64,000 bases of DNA, from contig CAYRVX010000008.1 in NCBI GenBank assembly GCA_964427875.1, positions 1 through 64,000 on the forward strand, written 5' to 3'. Of this stretch, positions 8,043 through 16,344 are shown piece by piece. The stretch's first letter is position 1; every line of letters begins with the position of its first letter. The notes under the pieces are model-generated. The model searched no databases. It worked only from the letters and a program-made list of their open reading frames with translations, and was not told the DNA's origin. Source of the DNA: CAYRVX01 sp964427875. Lineage in GTDB: Bacteria > Planctomycetota > Phycisphaerae > SM23-33. Position numbers and translations under genes: made by a program.

Positions 8043-8750
8043 ATGAAACGAGACGTAAGCAGAAGGAACTTCGTGGGAGCAGCCGGGGCCGCCGCCGTCG
8101 CCGGCTTGGCCGGACAGGTCGCCGCAGAACCCACAGCAAGGGCTGCTGGTAAGGCAATCAAGATCGTCGGCGTATGCTGCAGCCCGCGAAAGGGAAAGAC
8201 CACCGCGGCGTCGCTGAGAGTCTGCCTGGACGCCGCCGGCGCCGTCGACGCGAAGATCGAGACGGAGTTGATCGAGCTGGCGGGCATGGTAATCCCGGGC
8301 CAGCTTGCCGCGGGCGTGCCTCTGGCCCAGGGCCACAGGGATGACTTCCCCAAACTTGCCGCGAAGCTCGCCGACCCGAAGGTGCGCGGGATCATCATCG
8401 GCACGCCCGTCTACTTCAGCAACATGACGGCGCTGTGCAAGGCGTTCCTGGACCGCTGGATGGTCTTCCGCAAGCAGTTCGAGCTGGCCGACAAGGTCGC
8501 CGGCGTCCTCGCCATCGGCGCGGCGAGGAACGGCGGCCAGGAGCTGACCATCCAATCCGTCCAGGCCGCCCTGTTCTGCCACGACATGATCGTCGTCGGC
8601 GCCGCCCGGCCGACCTCCCGGTTCGGCGCGGCCGTCTGGAGCAAGGCGGGCAAGACCCTCGCCGACGACAAGGCCGGCATGGATGCGGCGAAGAACCTCG
8701 GCCGCCGGGTGGCCCAGGTCGCGCTGCGACTGTCGGGCGGGACCGGCTGA
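8043..8750 (+). CDS. Second Tat-exported flavodoxin-like oxidoreductase
   Basis: 235 aa from ATG 8043, with AGGAGCG upstream. The N-terminus is a twin-arginine signal (SRRNFVGAAGAAAVAGLAG) ending near residue 28. The FMN loop is VCCSPRKGKTTAAS (about residues 44-57), with GTPVYFSNMTALCKAF (about 120-135) and ARNGGQEL as the second conserved block. It is a diverged paralogue of 3391-4116, and both lie in the arsenic operon, one near each end. A 91-base gap separates it from arsG, the longest in the operon, and I found no copy of the operator there. It is followed closely by the MtrA-like gene (6 bases). A periplasmic flavoprotein reductase is the best call; substrate unknown. Confidence 0.82.
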   Translation: MKRDVSRRNFVGAAGAAAVAGLAGQVAAEPTARAAGKAIKIVGVCCSPRKGKTTAASLRVCLDAAGAVDAKIETELIELAGMVIPGQLAAGVPLAQGHRDDFPKLAAKLADPKVRGIIIGTPVYFSNMTALCKAFLDRWMVFRKQFELADKVAGVLAIGAARNGGQELTIQSVQAALFCHDMIVVGAARPTSRFGAAVWSKAGKTLADDKAGMDAAKNLGRRVAQVALRLSGGTG

Positions 8751-8756
8751 CGGACC

Positions 8757-9497
8757 ATGGCCGGCATCCCGAAGACGGAACCGCCGGGCGACTATCCCCC
8801 GGAAGAAGGCTGCTATCTTCGCGGCAACGACCTCTCTCCGGTCGCGGTGGTGGTCATTCTGAAATGGATGCGGCAGGAGACGCCGCCGGAGATCGAGCGC
8901 CTGGTCCGGGCGGCCGTGGAGAGCGGCGCGGCCTTGGCCGGCACGCTGCAAACGGAGAACGTCGGCCTCGAGAAGGTCATCTGCAACATCGTCTGCAATC
9001 CCAACATCCGCTACCTGATCGTCTGCGGGCCGGAGAGCCCGGGCCACCTTGCCGGCGAGGCCGTCCTGGCTCTTGCCCGAAACGGCATCGACGAACGCAA
9101 GCGCATCATCGCCTCCAAGGCCCTCACGCCGTACCTGTTCAACGTTCCCGCGGGATACGTGGAGCGATTCCGAAAGCAGGTTACCGTGATAGACCTCGTC
9201 AACGAGGGATCGCCGGAAGTCCTGCGTCAGGCCGTGTGGTCCTGCTACCAGGAAGAACCAACGCCCTTCAGGGACTACACGCTCTGCGACCCGGGAGCGT
9301 ATCCCGAACCTCCGCTCAGCGGCAAGATCACCTGGCGCGTCACCGACCCGGTAAGAGAGCCCAAGAGCGAAGCGGAGCGGGCCCAGGCCGGGAGGCTCCA
9401 AGCGTTGATGGACCGGGCCAGAGAAGCCGCCGAGCAGAAGAGGCGGCGCCCGGAAGACGAGAAACGACCGGGGCAAGCCGCCCGGGGCGAGGAGTGA
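8757..9497 (+). CDS. MtrA-like corrinoid protein (methyl-H4MPT:CoM methyltransferase subunit A homologue)
   Basis: 246-aa soluble protein. Residues 15-160 follow methanogen MtrA closely: DLSPVAVVVIL, AALAGTLQTENVGLEKVICN, NPNIRYLIVCGPESPGHLAG, NGIDERKRIIASKA and FRKQVTVIDLVNEGS. The histidine of SPGHLAG (residue 97) aligns, from memory of the archaeal sequence, with the His that ligates cobalt in MtrA (His84). The archaeal C-terminal membrane helix is absent; instead a charged tail rich in Arg, Glu and Lys follows residue 205. No other mtr gene is present. It sits 6 bases after a flavodoxin gene and 7 before ACR3. A corrinoid methyl carrier acting on arsenic or a thiol is plausible but untested; the name describes homology, not methanogenesis. 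Confidence 0.8.
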   Translation: MAGIPKTEPPGDYPPEEGCYLRGNDLSPVAVVVILKWMRQETPPEIERLVRAAVESGAALAGTLQTENVGLEKVICNIVCNPNIRYLIVCGPESPGHLAGEAVLALARNGIDERKRIIASKALTPYLFNVPAGYVERFRKQVTVIDLVNEGSPEVLRQAVWSCYQEEPTPFRDYTLCDPGAYPEPPLSGKITWRVTDPVREPKSEAERAQAGRLQALMDRAREAAEQKRRRPEDEKRPGQAARGEE

Positions 9498-9504
9498 AGC
9501 AGTC

Positions 9505-10701
9505 ATGGCCAGGCAAGCAAGCCGCGCCCGGCAGCCCAGGGGGCTGAGCGTCTTCGAGAAGTACCTGACCGTCTGGGTCGTCCTGTGCATCCTGGGCGGC
9601 ATCGTCCTGGGCAAGATCGCCCCCGGGGTGGCGAAGACGCTCGACGGCGTCGCCATCCGCGTCGGCGGCGCTCCGGTCGTCTCGATTCCCATCGCGGTCT
9701 GCCTGTTCTTCATGATGTACCCGATCATGGTGAAGATCGACTTCGCCGAGGTCATCAAGGCCGGAAAGAGCATCCAGCCCGTCGGGCTGACGCTGTTCGT
9801 CAACTGGGCGGTCAAGCCCTTCACGATGCTCGCCATCGCGCTGCTGTTCCTGGGCGTGATCTTCCACGGCCTCATCGGCCCGGACGCAGTGGACCACGTG
9901 AAGATGCCCTTCGGCCTGGACCTGCCCCTCGGCGCGACGCACGGCGCGGGAACAGTGGTCATGCACCACGGCGCCAAGATGCTCCAGGTGCCCCTCTGGC
10001 GCAGCTACCTCGCCGGGTGCATCCTGCTGGGAATCGCGCCTTGCACGGCCATGGTGCTGGTCTGGGGATACCTCGCCAAGGGCAACGACGGCCACACGCT
10101 GGTCATGGTGGCGATCAACTCGCTGACAATGCTCCTGTTGTACGGGGTCCTCGGGGGCTGGCTGCTCGGCGTGGGCCGCCTGCCGGTGCCCTGGCAGGCG
10201 CTGCTGCTGTCGATCGCCATCTACGTGGCCCTGCCGCTTGCAGCGGGCTACCTTTCCCGGAAATCGATCATCGCGGTCAAGGGGGAGCAGTGGTTCCGGG
10301 AGAAGTTCCTTCACGTGCTGACGCCGGTGACGATTATCGCCCTTCTGGTCACGCTGGTGCTGCTGTTCAGCTTCAAGGGCGAGGTGATCCTGTCGAATCC
10401 ACTGACGATCCTCTGGATCGCGGTCCCGCTGTTCATCCAGACCAACCTGATCTTCTGGCTCGCCTACGCCCTGGCGAAGCTGCTGAAGCTCGGCTACCGG
10501 GACGCGGCCCCTTCCGCGATGATCGGCGCGTCGAACCACTTCGAGGTCGCCATCGCCACGGCCACGATGTTGTACGGGCTGTCTTCCGGCGCGGCGCTGG
10601 CCACGGTCGTCGGCGTGCTCATCGAGGTGCCCGTCATGCTGATGCTCGTCAGGATCTGCCTGCGGACGCAGGGATGGTTCCGTCGCCCAGGCGGCAAGTG
10701 A
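9505..10701 (+). CDS. acr3: ACR3-family arsenite efflux transporter
   Basis: 398-aa inner-membrane carrier with about ten hydrophobic helices, of normal length for ACR3. Key elements are MMYPIMVKIDF, LFVNWAVKPFTMLA, GIAPCTAMVLVW (C180, the conserved helix-4 Cys needed for arsenite transport in characterised ACR3) and ASNHFEVAIATAT with the conserved glutamate. An external His- and Gly-containing loop lies at about residues 130-160. It expels As(III) using the proton motive force. It is the last gene of the island, 7 bases after the MtrA-like gene, and meets a convergent gene 24 bases later. Confidence 0.93.
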   Translation: MARQASRARQPRGLSVFEKYLTVWVVLCILGGIVLGKIAPGVAKTLDGVAIRVGGAPVVSIPIAVCLFFMMYPIMVKIDFAEVIKAGKSIQPVGLTLFVNWAVKPFTMLAIALLFLGVIFHGLIGPDAVDHVKMPFGLDLPLGATHGAGTVVMHHGAKMLQVPLWRSYLAGCILLGIAPCTAMVLVWGYLAKGNDGHTLVMVAINSLTMLLLYGVLGGWLLGVGRLPVPWQALLLSIAIYVALPLAAGYLSRKSIIAVKGEQWFREKFLHVLTPVTIIALLVTLVLLFSFKGEVILSNPLTILWIAVPLFIQTNLIFWLAYALAKLLKLGYRDAAPSAMIGASNHFEVAIATATMLYGLSSGAALATVVGVLIEVPVMLMLVRICLRTQGWFRRPGGK

Positions 10702-10724
10702 AGACGGACGGCCCGCCGAGGCCG

Positions 10725-11381
10725 CTACTTCGGCCAGCCCATCTTGTGCGGGGCCTCGTGCTTGTAGAACAGCTTGGCGATCTGATCGGCCATCATCACC
10801 GCGAGCGCGTTCGTGATCTCCTCGGCGTTGGTATCGGAGGACCCGGCCGCGGTGGGCGTCTCGACGGGCGGCACGGAGTGGCCGGACGGGCGGTTCCTCG
10901 GCCAAAGCCGCCCCTTGGTCACGTCCACCACCCGCACGGTCGCCTCAAGCTTCCCGTGCCATAGCTGCCTGGCGGCTTCGTCCTTCAGAGCGAACTCGTC
11001 GATCTGGACGTACAGGACGATATCGGCCCCGAGCTTCTGCCCGACCTCGCTGACGGCCAGCAGATTGAAGTTCGGCGCGGAGGCGATCAGGTCGGCCAGG
11101 CGGTCGTAGGAGACGGTCCTGGCCGCGATCTTGTTGGCAATGAGGTGCTCGTTCAGGCGGTGGGTCAGCTCGATCTTGATCGGTTCGTGATCGACCGGAT
11201 TGAGGATGTCGTCGACGAAGACGAGCATCGTCTTGTCCGCGGGCGGCTCGAACTGAGCCTCGACCTTCTCGGGGGGCGAGAACGTCGCCGCCAGCCAGGC
11301 GAACACCGCGCAGGAGCAGTGATTCAGCAGCAGGGGCACGAGGATCACAGCCAACGCCGTCGCTAAGAGGCATCTTCTCAT
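10725..11381 (-). CDS. Putative envelope protein, paralogue of the neighbouring lipoprotein
   Basis: 218 aa with an N-terminal hydrophobic helix (about residues 5-32, containing HCSCA). The body carries LVFVDDILNPVDHEPIKIEL, then KLGADIVLYVQIDEFAL and VRVVDVTKGRLWPRN, and ends ADQIAKLFYKHEAPHKMGW. The last part matches the end of the upstream protein (ADKLAKRFYDHKVP), so the two are diverged duplicates. Its ATG overlaps the upstream stop by 4 bases. Such pairs occur in Planctomycetes without known function. It may be a lipoprotein or a membrane-anchored protein; the exact anchor is unclear. Confidence 0.7.
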   Translation of the reverse strand: MRRCLLATALAVILVPLLLNHCSCAVFAWLAATFSPPEKVEAQFEPPADKTMLVFVDDILNPVDHEPIKIELTHRLNEHLIANKIAARTVSYDRLADLIASAPNFNLLAVSEVGQKLGADIVLYVQIDEFALKDEAARQLWHGKLEATVRVVDVTKGRLWPRNRPSGHSVPPVETPTAAGSSDTNAEEITNALAVMMADQIAKLFYKHEAPHKMGWPK

Positions 11382-12016
11382 TCGATCGGCACCTTATGAT
11401 CGTAGAACCTCTTGGCCAGCTTGTCGGCGAAGATCGCCTCCGTCTTGTCGCGGACGGACCGGTCGTTCTCCCTCAGCAGGCCCGTCGGATCGTGCTCCGG
11501 ATACACCACCCGGATGGATCTCCCGCGCCAGAGGCGGGCCTTCCGCTCGTCCAGCGAGGTCTTGTACAGGCTCGCCTGGGCGTTGATCCGCCCGCGGTAG
11601 AGGTTCAGGCTGCCCGGCTCGCGCGTGCCGTATTCCACCAGCGAGATGAACAGGACGAAGTCCGCACCGAAGGCCTTGCCCAGTTGCGTCTTGTCCATCT
11701 CGTCCCAGTAGATGTTGCCGTCCTGGTACTTCACCACTCGCCGCGGATCGACGACGTCCAGGCCCTTGACGTTCTTGGCCAGTTCGTCCGCCACCGCCGA
11801 GGACAGCGACAGGCAGACGTTCGGATACTCGTACTGCACCCGCCGGTCGCAGTAGACCACGATCACCACGCTCCTGCCGGGCAGCTCGGCGAACTGGGCC
11901 GCGACCTTCTTCTCCCGAGCACCGGGCCACCACACGTAGAGGAGATACGCCATCGACTCGCAGCCGGTCAGGCCTGCCGCGGCCAGCAGAAACGGGATCA
12001 GGAGCTTCCTTGTCAT
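11378..12016 (-). CDS. Putative lipoprotein
   Basis: 212 aa from the ATG read at 12016. Residues 1-19 form a lipoprotein signal ending in LTGC, so lipidation and anchoring in the outer or inner membrane are expected. The mature part has RSVVIVVYCDRRVQYEYPN, FGADFVLFISLVEYGTREPG and a basic RLWRGRSIRVVYPEHD segment. The alpha/beta pattern resembles small envelope proteins that detect or assemble, but I cannot name the family. It is cotranscribed with its paralogue 10725-11381 and lies 35 bases after the DUF2752 gene. Confidence 0.7.
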   Translation of the reverse strand: MTRKLLIPFLLAAAGLTGCESMAYLLYVWWPGAREKKVAAQFAELPGRSVVIVVYCDRRVQYEYPNVCLSLSSAVADELAKNVKGLDVVDPRRVVKYQDGNIYWDEMDKTQLGKAFGADFVLFISLVEYGTREPGSLNLYRGRINAQASLYKTSLDERKARLWRGRSIRVVYPEHDPTGLLRENDRSVRDKTEAIFADKLAKRFYDHKVPIE

Positions 12017-12051
12017 GCTCGATCCTCGCTGCGTCCATCGCCCCGACGGGG

Positions 12052-12540
12052 CTATCGTATCGGCAGCTCGCCGGTGGACAGGCCGTAGGCGATCTTGAAC
12101 CCCCAGCCGCCCAGCAGCCCAGCCAGCGCCACCACCGCCCACCAGGGGCCGGGACGGAGAAACCGCAGGCAGTCCCGGCCGGAGAGCAGCTCGGCCGAAC
12201 CGAGCACGCCAACCGCGGCCAGGCCAGCCGCAATCACGAAGCCCATCGGATGGGCCAGGAACGCCTTGCGAAACTCGCCGTGGGCGACGGCGGCCGTCGA
12301 GGTCGTCAGCCCGCAGCTCGGGCACGGGTAACCGGTACGCGAGAGGAACCCGCACGGCGGCAGGCCCAGGTTCTCGTGGGTGCCCCAGCCGGCCTCTCGA
12401 GGCGTCAGCCCGTACGCCAGCGCCAGCATGCCAAGGCACGGAAGCCCCAGCAGCGCCCCGCGAAGCCGAAGGCGCATGGACGGGCGAACCGTCGGCGCCC
12501 GCCCCGTCGCAGCGACATGCTCTGCCACCTCGGACTGCAT
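12052..12540 (-). CDS. DUF2752-family membrane protein
   Basis: About 162 aa from the ATG at 12540 (AAGGAT upstream); an in-frame GTG-type start further up at 12603 is less likely. Three hydrophobic helices are seen (about 28-45, 95-112 and 128-146). The family motif GYPCPSCGLTTSTAAV (C73, C76) follows the first helix, together with PPCGFL. DUF2752 proteins are small membrane proteins of unknown role, common in PVC and Bacteroidetes genomes. It probably begins the transcript that includes the two envelope proteins downstream. Confidence 0.8.
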   Translation of the reverse strand: MQSEVAEHVAATGRAPTVRPSMRLRLRGALLGLPCLGMLALAYGLTPREAGWGTHENLGLPPCGFLSRTGYPCPSCGLTTSTAAVAHGEFRKAFLAHPMGFVIAAGLAAVGVLGSAELLSGRDCLRFLRPGPWWAVVALAGLLGGWGFKIAYGLSTGELPIR

Positions 12541-12673
12541 ACGCCGATCCTTGTCAATGCCGCGGAAGTGTGTATCATAGTCCCGCCGCCCTGCGCAGGT
12601 CAATCACTATCGGGCCCGCGACATATCGCGGCCGTGCTGGCAGACGGCCGCGTCGCGAGGTGGAGGCCGGATC

Positions 12674-14128
12674 ATGAAACGGCGTGAGTTCCTGACGAAG
12701 CTCGCGGCAGGCCCGCTGGCCGGCGCCCTGGCGGGGCGCCTTCGCAGCGCGGCGGCCGCCGCACGCGACGCCAAGCCCCACATCGTGATGTATCTCTCGG
12801 ATGACCACGGCCTTCAGTTCGCCGGCTGCTACGGCAACAAGGCCATCCGAACGCCCCACATCGACGCGCTGGCCAGGGGGGGCATGCGGTTCGACGCCAT
12901 GTTCGCCGCCTCGCCCACGTGTGCGCCGTCCCGCTCGGTGATCTACACCGGCCTGTACCCCGCCCGCAACGGCGCGATGGCCAACCACACCGGTTGCCGG
13001 CCGGACGTCAAGTCCCTGCCGGCCTATCTCAAGCCGCTGGGCTATCGCGTGGTGCTGGCCAACAAGACGCACGTCCGCCCCAGGGCCGTCTTCGACTTCG
13101 AGCACCTCAAGGCCACCCTGCCGCGCGATCCGAAGCAGCCGCGGCGCTATCGCGCCGAGGGCCTGGACACGAAGGCCGTCGACGGCTTCCTCGCCGCCCA
13201 CGCCAAAGACCATCCCGACCAGCCGCTGTGCCTGATCCTCGGCGACAACAGCCCCCACGTGATCTGGGAGACCAACAAGACCTATGACCCCGCCAGCCTG
13301 CCCGTCCCGCCCTGCATGGTCGATACGCCCAAGACGCGAACGGCCCTGTCGCGCTACTACCAGGACATCACGACGATGGACGGGCGGATCGGCGAGGTGA
13401 CGGCCTCGCTGAAGAAGCACGGCTACGGGCCCAACACGCTGTTCATCTACACGTCCGACCAGGGGCCCGAATGGCCGCACTGCAAGTGGACCGTGTACGA
13501 CACGGGCATTCGCGTCCCGTTCGTCGCCCGCTGGCCCGGGAGGATCAAGCCCGGCAGCCTCTGCGGGGCGATGGTCTCCTTCGTGGACATCACGCCGACG
13601 TTCGTCGACGTCGCCGGCGGCAGGGCCCCCGCGGGCCTCGACGGGCGCAGCTTCCTGAGCGTCCTGCTCGGAAAGGCCGACACGTTCCGCGAGAGGGTCT
13701 TCGCCGCCCACACCGGCGACGGGACCATGAACGTCTTCCCCCAGCGCGGCGTCCGGACCAGGCGGTACAAGTACGTCCTGAACCTCCGCCCGGAGAACAC
13801 CTGGACCACACACTTCACGAAGGTCCCGGGCATCCCCTTCAGCCACAAGGACGTCTGGGACACCTGGGTCGCCAAGGCGCGGACGGACCCCGAGGCCGCC
13901 AGGCTGGTCGACCTCATCGAGCACCACCCCCCCGAAGAGCTGTACGACGTGCAGGCCGACCCGTACGAGCTGAACAACCTCGCCGCCAGGGGTGAGATGA
14001 AGCAAACGCTCGAGCGGCTCAGGGGCTACGTGAAGCAGTGGATGAAGTCCCAGGGCGACGAGGGGCTCAAGACCGAGGCCCGCCGCGCCGCCCGCCAGCG
14101 GGCCCCATCCGGAAAGAAGAGGAAGTAG
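12674..14128 (+). CDS. Tat-exported sulfatase
   Basis: 484 aa. The N-terminus MKRREFLTKLAAGPLAGALA is a twin-arginine signal. PHIVMYLSDDHGLQFAGCYG gives the first metal-binding aspartates, and CAPSR (residues 83-87) is the formylglycine signature. NTLFIYTSDQGPEW carries the second metal-binding Asp, and VYDTGIRVPFVARWPG follows. The length and sequence fit the N-sulfoglucosamine/heparan-type group of sulfatases, acting on carbohydrate sulfate esters outside the cytoplasm. It stands alone, with no partner gene in the same direction nearby. Substrate not determinable from sequence. Confidence 0.93.
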   Translation: MKRREFLTKLAAGPLAGALAGRLRSAAAAARDAKPHIVMYLSDDHGLQFAGCYGNKAIRTPHIDALARGGMRFDAMFAASPTCAPSRSVIYTGLYPARNGAMANHTGCRPDVKSLPAYLKPLGYRVVLANKTHVRPRAVFDFEHLKATLPRDPKQPRRYRAEGLDTKAVDGFLAAHAKDHPDQPLCLILGDNSPHVIWETNKTYDPASLPVPPCMVDTPKTRTALSRYYQDITTMDGRIGEVTASLKKHGYGPNTLFIYTSDQGPEWPHCKWTVYDTGIRVPFVARWPGRIKPGSLCGAMVSFVDITPTFVDVAGGRAPAGLDGRSFLSVLLGKADTFRERVFAAHTGDGTMNVFPQRGVRTRRYKYVLNLRPENTWTTHFTKVPGIPFSHKDVWDTWVAKARTDPEAARLVDLIEHHPPEELYDVQADPYELNNLAARGEMKQTLERLRGYVKQWMKSQGDEGLKTEARRAARQRAPSGKKRK

Positions 14129-14217
14129 CCTCACGCGGCCGCTTGGGCCCTCTTGCTTCCGCAGCCCAAACTCGGAATAATCCGCGTTTGGGTTCGTTTC
14201 GCCTTTTCTCTAACACG

Positions 14218-14409
14218 ACAGCGCCACTTAGGCCGTGACGAGTCTTCTGTGATGAGCTATCAGCTTTCAGCTATCAGCCTTCAGCAAGAGCAGAAAGGTC
14301 CGGGGATCTGTAGCTGGTAGCTGAGAGCTGATGGCTGACAGCTTGCGGTCAATGCAACATCTGATCGTGGCTGCCGTTAACTGCGTGGCGCATCGCTAAG
14401 TGGCGCTGT
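14218..14409. repeat. MITE-like non-coding element with 14-bp terminal inverted repeats
   Basis: ACAGCGCCACTTAG at 14218-14231 is exactly inverted at 14396-14409, bounding 192 bp. Inside, a run of TCAGC/AGCTA heptamer-like units at 14255-14285 is imperfectly inverted at 14310-14344, which could fold into a long hairpin with a loop of about 24 bases. No reading frame of note crosses it. The shape suits a miniature inverted-repeat element or a structured intergenic repeat. I see no clear target-site duplication. Confidence 0.55.
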
Positions 14410-14513
14410 AGTGCTAATCCACCGCCGTTCTTTTTCTTATGATCCCCCCGTAGCAGGCATATACATCTCGCAGGCCCTTTTGCACAACGAAAATCGGCAG
14501 ATTGCAGAAAAAC

Positions 14514-14770
14514 TGGCCTGGTTCAGATGCGGGTAACATTCCGCCGCCGCTTCGCCCGCAGGCCGCGGCGCCGCCCGGGGGAGGCCCAACTCGTGCTTCG
14601 CAGCGAAGTGCTGCTTCGCAGAGTAGCAAGGGCCGGAAGGACCTGCCTGCCGGGCCTCGTCTGTAGACTCGTGGGTTCCCGAGACTCGCATGCACTGTTA
14701 CGTGGGAACTATCGTTTCTGAACCAGGCCAAGATGCGGGATGGTTCAAACTGCTGCCCACGTCTGAACCA
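14514..14770. repeat. Intergenic repeat cluster with GGTTCA/TGAACC inverted repeats
   Basis: TGGCCTGGTTCAG (14514-14526) is inverted perfectly at 14718-14730. AGATGCGGG is repeated directly at 14525-14533 and 14731-14739, and ATGGTTCA/TGAACCAT forms another dyad at about 14740-14770. A CTTCGC-A-GCGAAG hairpin lies near 14596. A short open frame on the minus strand (14437-14691) crosses this region but has no start signal or known domain. The rest of 14410-14856 shows nothing I can name. Confidence 0.45.
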
Positions 14771-14856
14771 TGCCGAACAGGGATTCGCCTCCGGTACGCC
14801 CACGCGCCCACGAACCCGATCCATCGGGCCGGCCGCCCGGCCAGGGCGGGGGCGCG

Positions 14857-16149
14857 TTACTTCCTGCCGACGCAGTGGACGTACTCGGCCCCCACGAGGA
14901 ACATCCTGCCGTTGGCGACGGCCGGGGAGGGGTGGCTGCCGTCGTGCAGGTCGTTGACGGCGAGGACCTTGAACTCCCCGCCGGCCTGGATAACGTAGCT
15001 CCTGCCGGCGTTGGCGAAGTAGATGCGGCCGCTGCCGTCGGCGACGGGGCTGGCCCAGATGCTCGAAATGCCCTTCAGGTGCTCGGAGTAGATGCGCTTG
15101 CCCGTCTGGAGGCCCCAGCAGCCGAGGTGGCTTCCGTGCAGCCGGTAGAGGTGCCCGCCCACGATGAGGGGCGAGCTGATGCTGCTCGGCACGCGGCGGA
15201 TGGTCCATTTGACGTGGGTGGCGGTGACGTCCCCCCGGCCGGTGGGGTCGACGGCCGTGCCCGGCCCGCCCCGCCCGCTGTCGCAGTAGACCACGCCGCC
15301 GCCGTAGGCCGGCGAGGTGGCGTCGCCGCTGCCGCGGGCCCACCAGATGATCTCCCCGTTGGCCGGGTCGAAGCCCTGGATCGCATCCGGCGTCGTATTC
15401 ATGGCCGAGGCCGCGAAGACCATCTGCGGCTTGCCCCTGACCTCGAAGAGGATCGGCGTGCCGTGGCCGAACCCCGTCGCCGGCAGCTTCCGCTGCCACT
15501 TGACCGCGCCGCTGTCCTTCCGGAACGCCACGATGCGGGAGTCCTTCTTCACGCTCATCGCGCAGAGCAGGATGACGGTATCGCCGTAGAGGACCGGGCT
15601 GCTGCCCACCGTCACGTCGAACGTGTGGGGTAGGATCTCCTTTCGCCAGACGACGTTGCCCCGGAAGTCGACGGCCGCGATGACGGACGAGCCGAACGCA
15701 CAGAAGACGAGCTTCCCGTCGGTGGTGGGCGTGCAGGCGGCGTATCCCCCGCCGGGCCCGCTGCGGAAGTCGGTCCGCAGCCACGGCCCGGGGCGGATCG
15801 TACGGTCCCACAGCCGCCGCCCGTCGCCGGCGCGGTAGCACAGCACGTGATGCTCGGGGATCACCTTCTTGCGGTCGCTGACCGACGCCGGCCAGTGGAC
15901 CGTGCAGACGAACACGCGGTCCTCCCAGACGATCGGGCTGGCGTGCCCCTGCCCCGTCAGGGCGGACCGCCAGAGCACGTTCTCGTTTGTCTTGCCGCCC
16001 CAGCGGATCGGCAGGTCCCTCTCGGGTGTGTGCCCCAGCCCGCCGGGCCCGCGGAACCGGGCCCAGTTCTCCGCCCGCGCGCCCGCCCGAGGCCCCAGGG
16101 CAAGCATCGCGCCGGCCGTGAGGACAATACGATTCAACGCCGTGAGCAT
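14857..16149 (-). CDS. Secreted PQQ-like beta-propeller protein
   Basis: 430 aa from the ATG at 16149, behind GGGAGA. A signal peptide covers about residues 1-26 (LTAGAMLALGPRAGARA). NWARFRGPGGLGHTPE is the usual entry to planctomycete PQQ-type propellers. Blades follow with repeated W-x-G/L-YRL and SSPVLYGDTVILL, SSPLIVGGHLYRL, ASPVADGSGRIYFAN and PSPAVANGRMFLVG segments. These extracytoplasmic proteins resemble BamB and quinoprotein dehydrogenases, but I see no clear PQQ- or metal-ligand set, so enzymatic activity is doubtful. Located upstream in the same direction is the secreted gene 16345-17514's neighbour region, with about 195 bases between them. Confidence 0.85.
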   Translation of the reverse strand: MLTALNRIVLTAGAMLALGPRAGARAENWARFRGPGGLGHTPERDLPIRWGGKTNENVLWRSALTGQGHASPIVWEDRVFVCTVHWPASVSDRKKVIPEHHVLCYRAGDGRRLWDRTIRPGPWLRTDFRSGPGGGYAACTPTTDGKLVFCAFGSSVIAAVDFRGNVVWRKEILPHTFDVTVGSSPVLYGDTVILLCAMSVKKDSRIVAFRKDSGAVKWQRKLPATGFGHGTPILFEVRGKPQMVFAASAMNTTPDAIQGFDPANGEIIWWARGSGDATSPAYGGGVVYCDSGRGGPGTAVDPTGRGDVTATHVKWTIRRVPSSISSPLIVGGHLYRLHGSHLGCWGLQTGKRIYSEHLKGISSIWASPVADGSGRIYFANAGRSYVIQAGGEFKVLAVNDLHDGSHPSPAVANGRMFLVGAEYVHCVGRK

Positions 16150-16344
16150 GTCATGTCCATCTCCCGACCTGCTCGCCCGTCCATCGCGGAAGAGGGCCGT
16201 GGAGTTTTGCCTTTCAAATGCAGAATTGCACGAGACGGGGTCGACTTCATGTTCCACCAAGGTAAACTCAAGGTAATCCGGCTTTCCGGAGCTGGATGGC
16301 AAACGCCATCGGGGCCCGAAAGGGCCTTTTTCTTCGCCGCCGCG

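Noticed and set aside
8757..9497. Evidence for methanogenesis from an MtrA-like gene
   Set aside because: No other mtr or mcr genes are present and the context is arsenic resistance; only homology is claimed.
7731..9977. Minus-strand open frame across the second half of the arsenic island
   Set aside because: Antisense to clear genes with family motifs; composition is that of a shadow frame.
14437..14691. 84-codon open frame on the minus strand in the repeat block
   Set aside because: No ribosome site, no domain, and it crosses inverted repeats; more likely non-coding.
14700..14800. tRNA-like GGTTCAAAC segment
   Set aside because: It resembles a T-loop, but no acceptor stem or anticodon arm can be formed around it.
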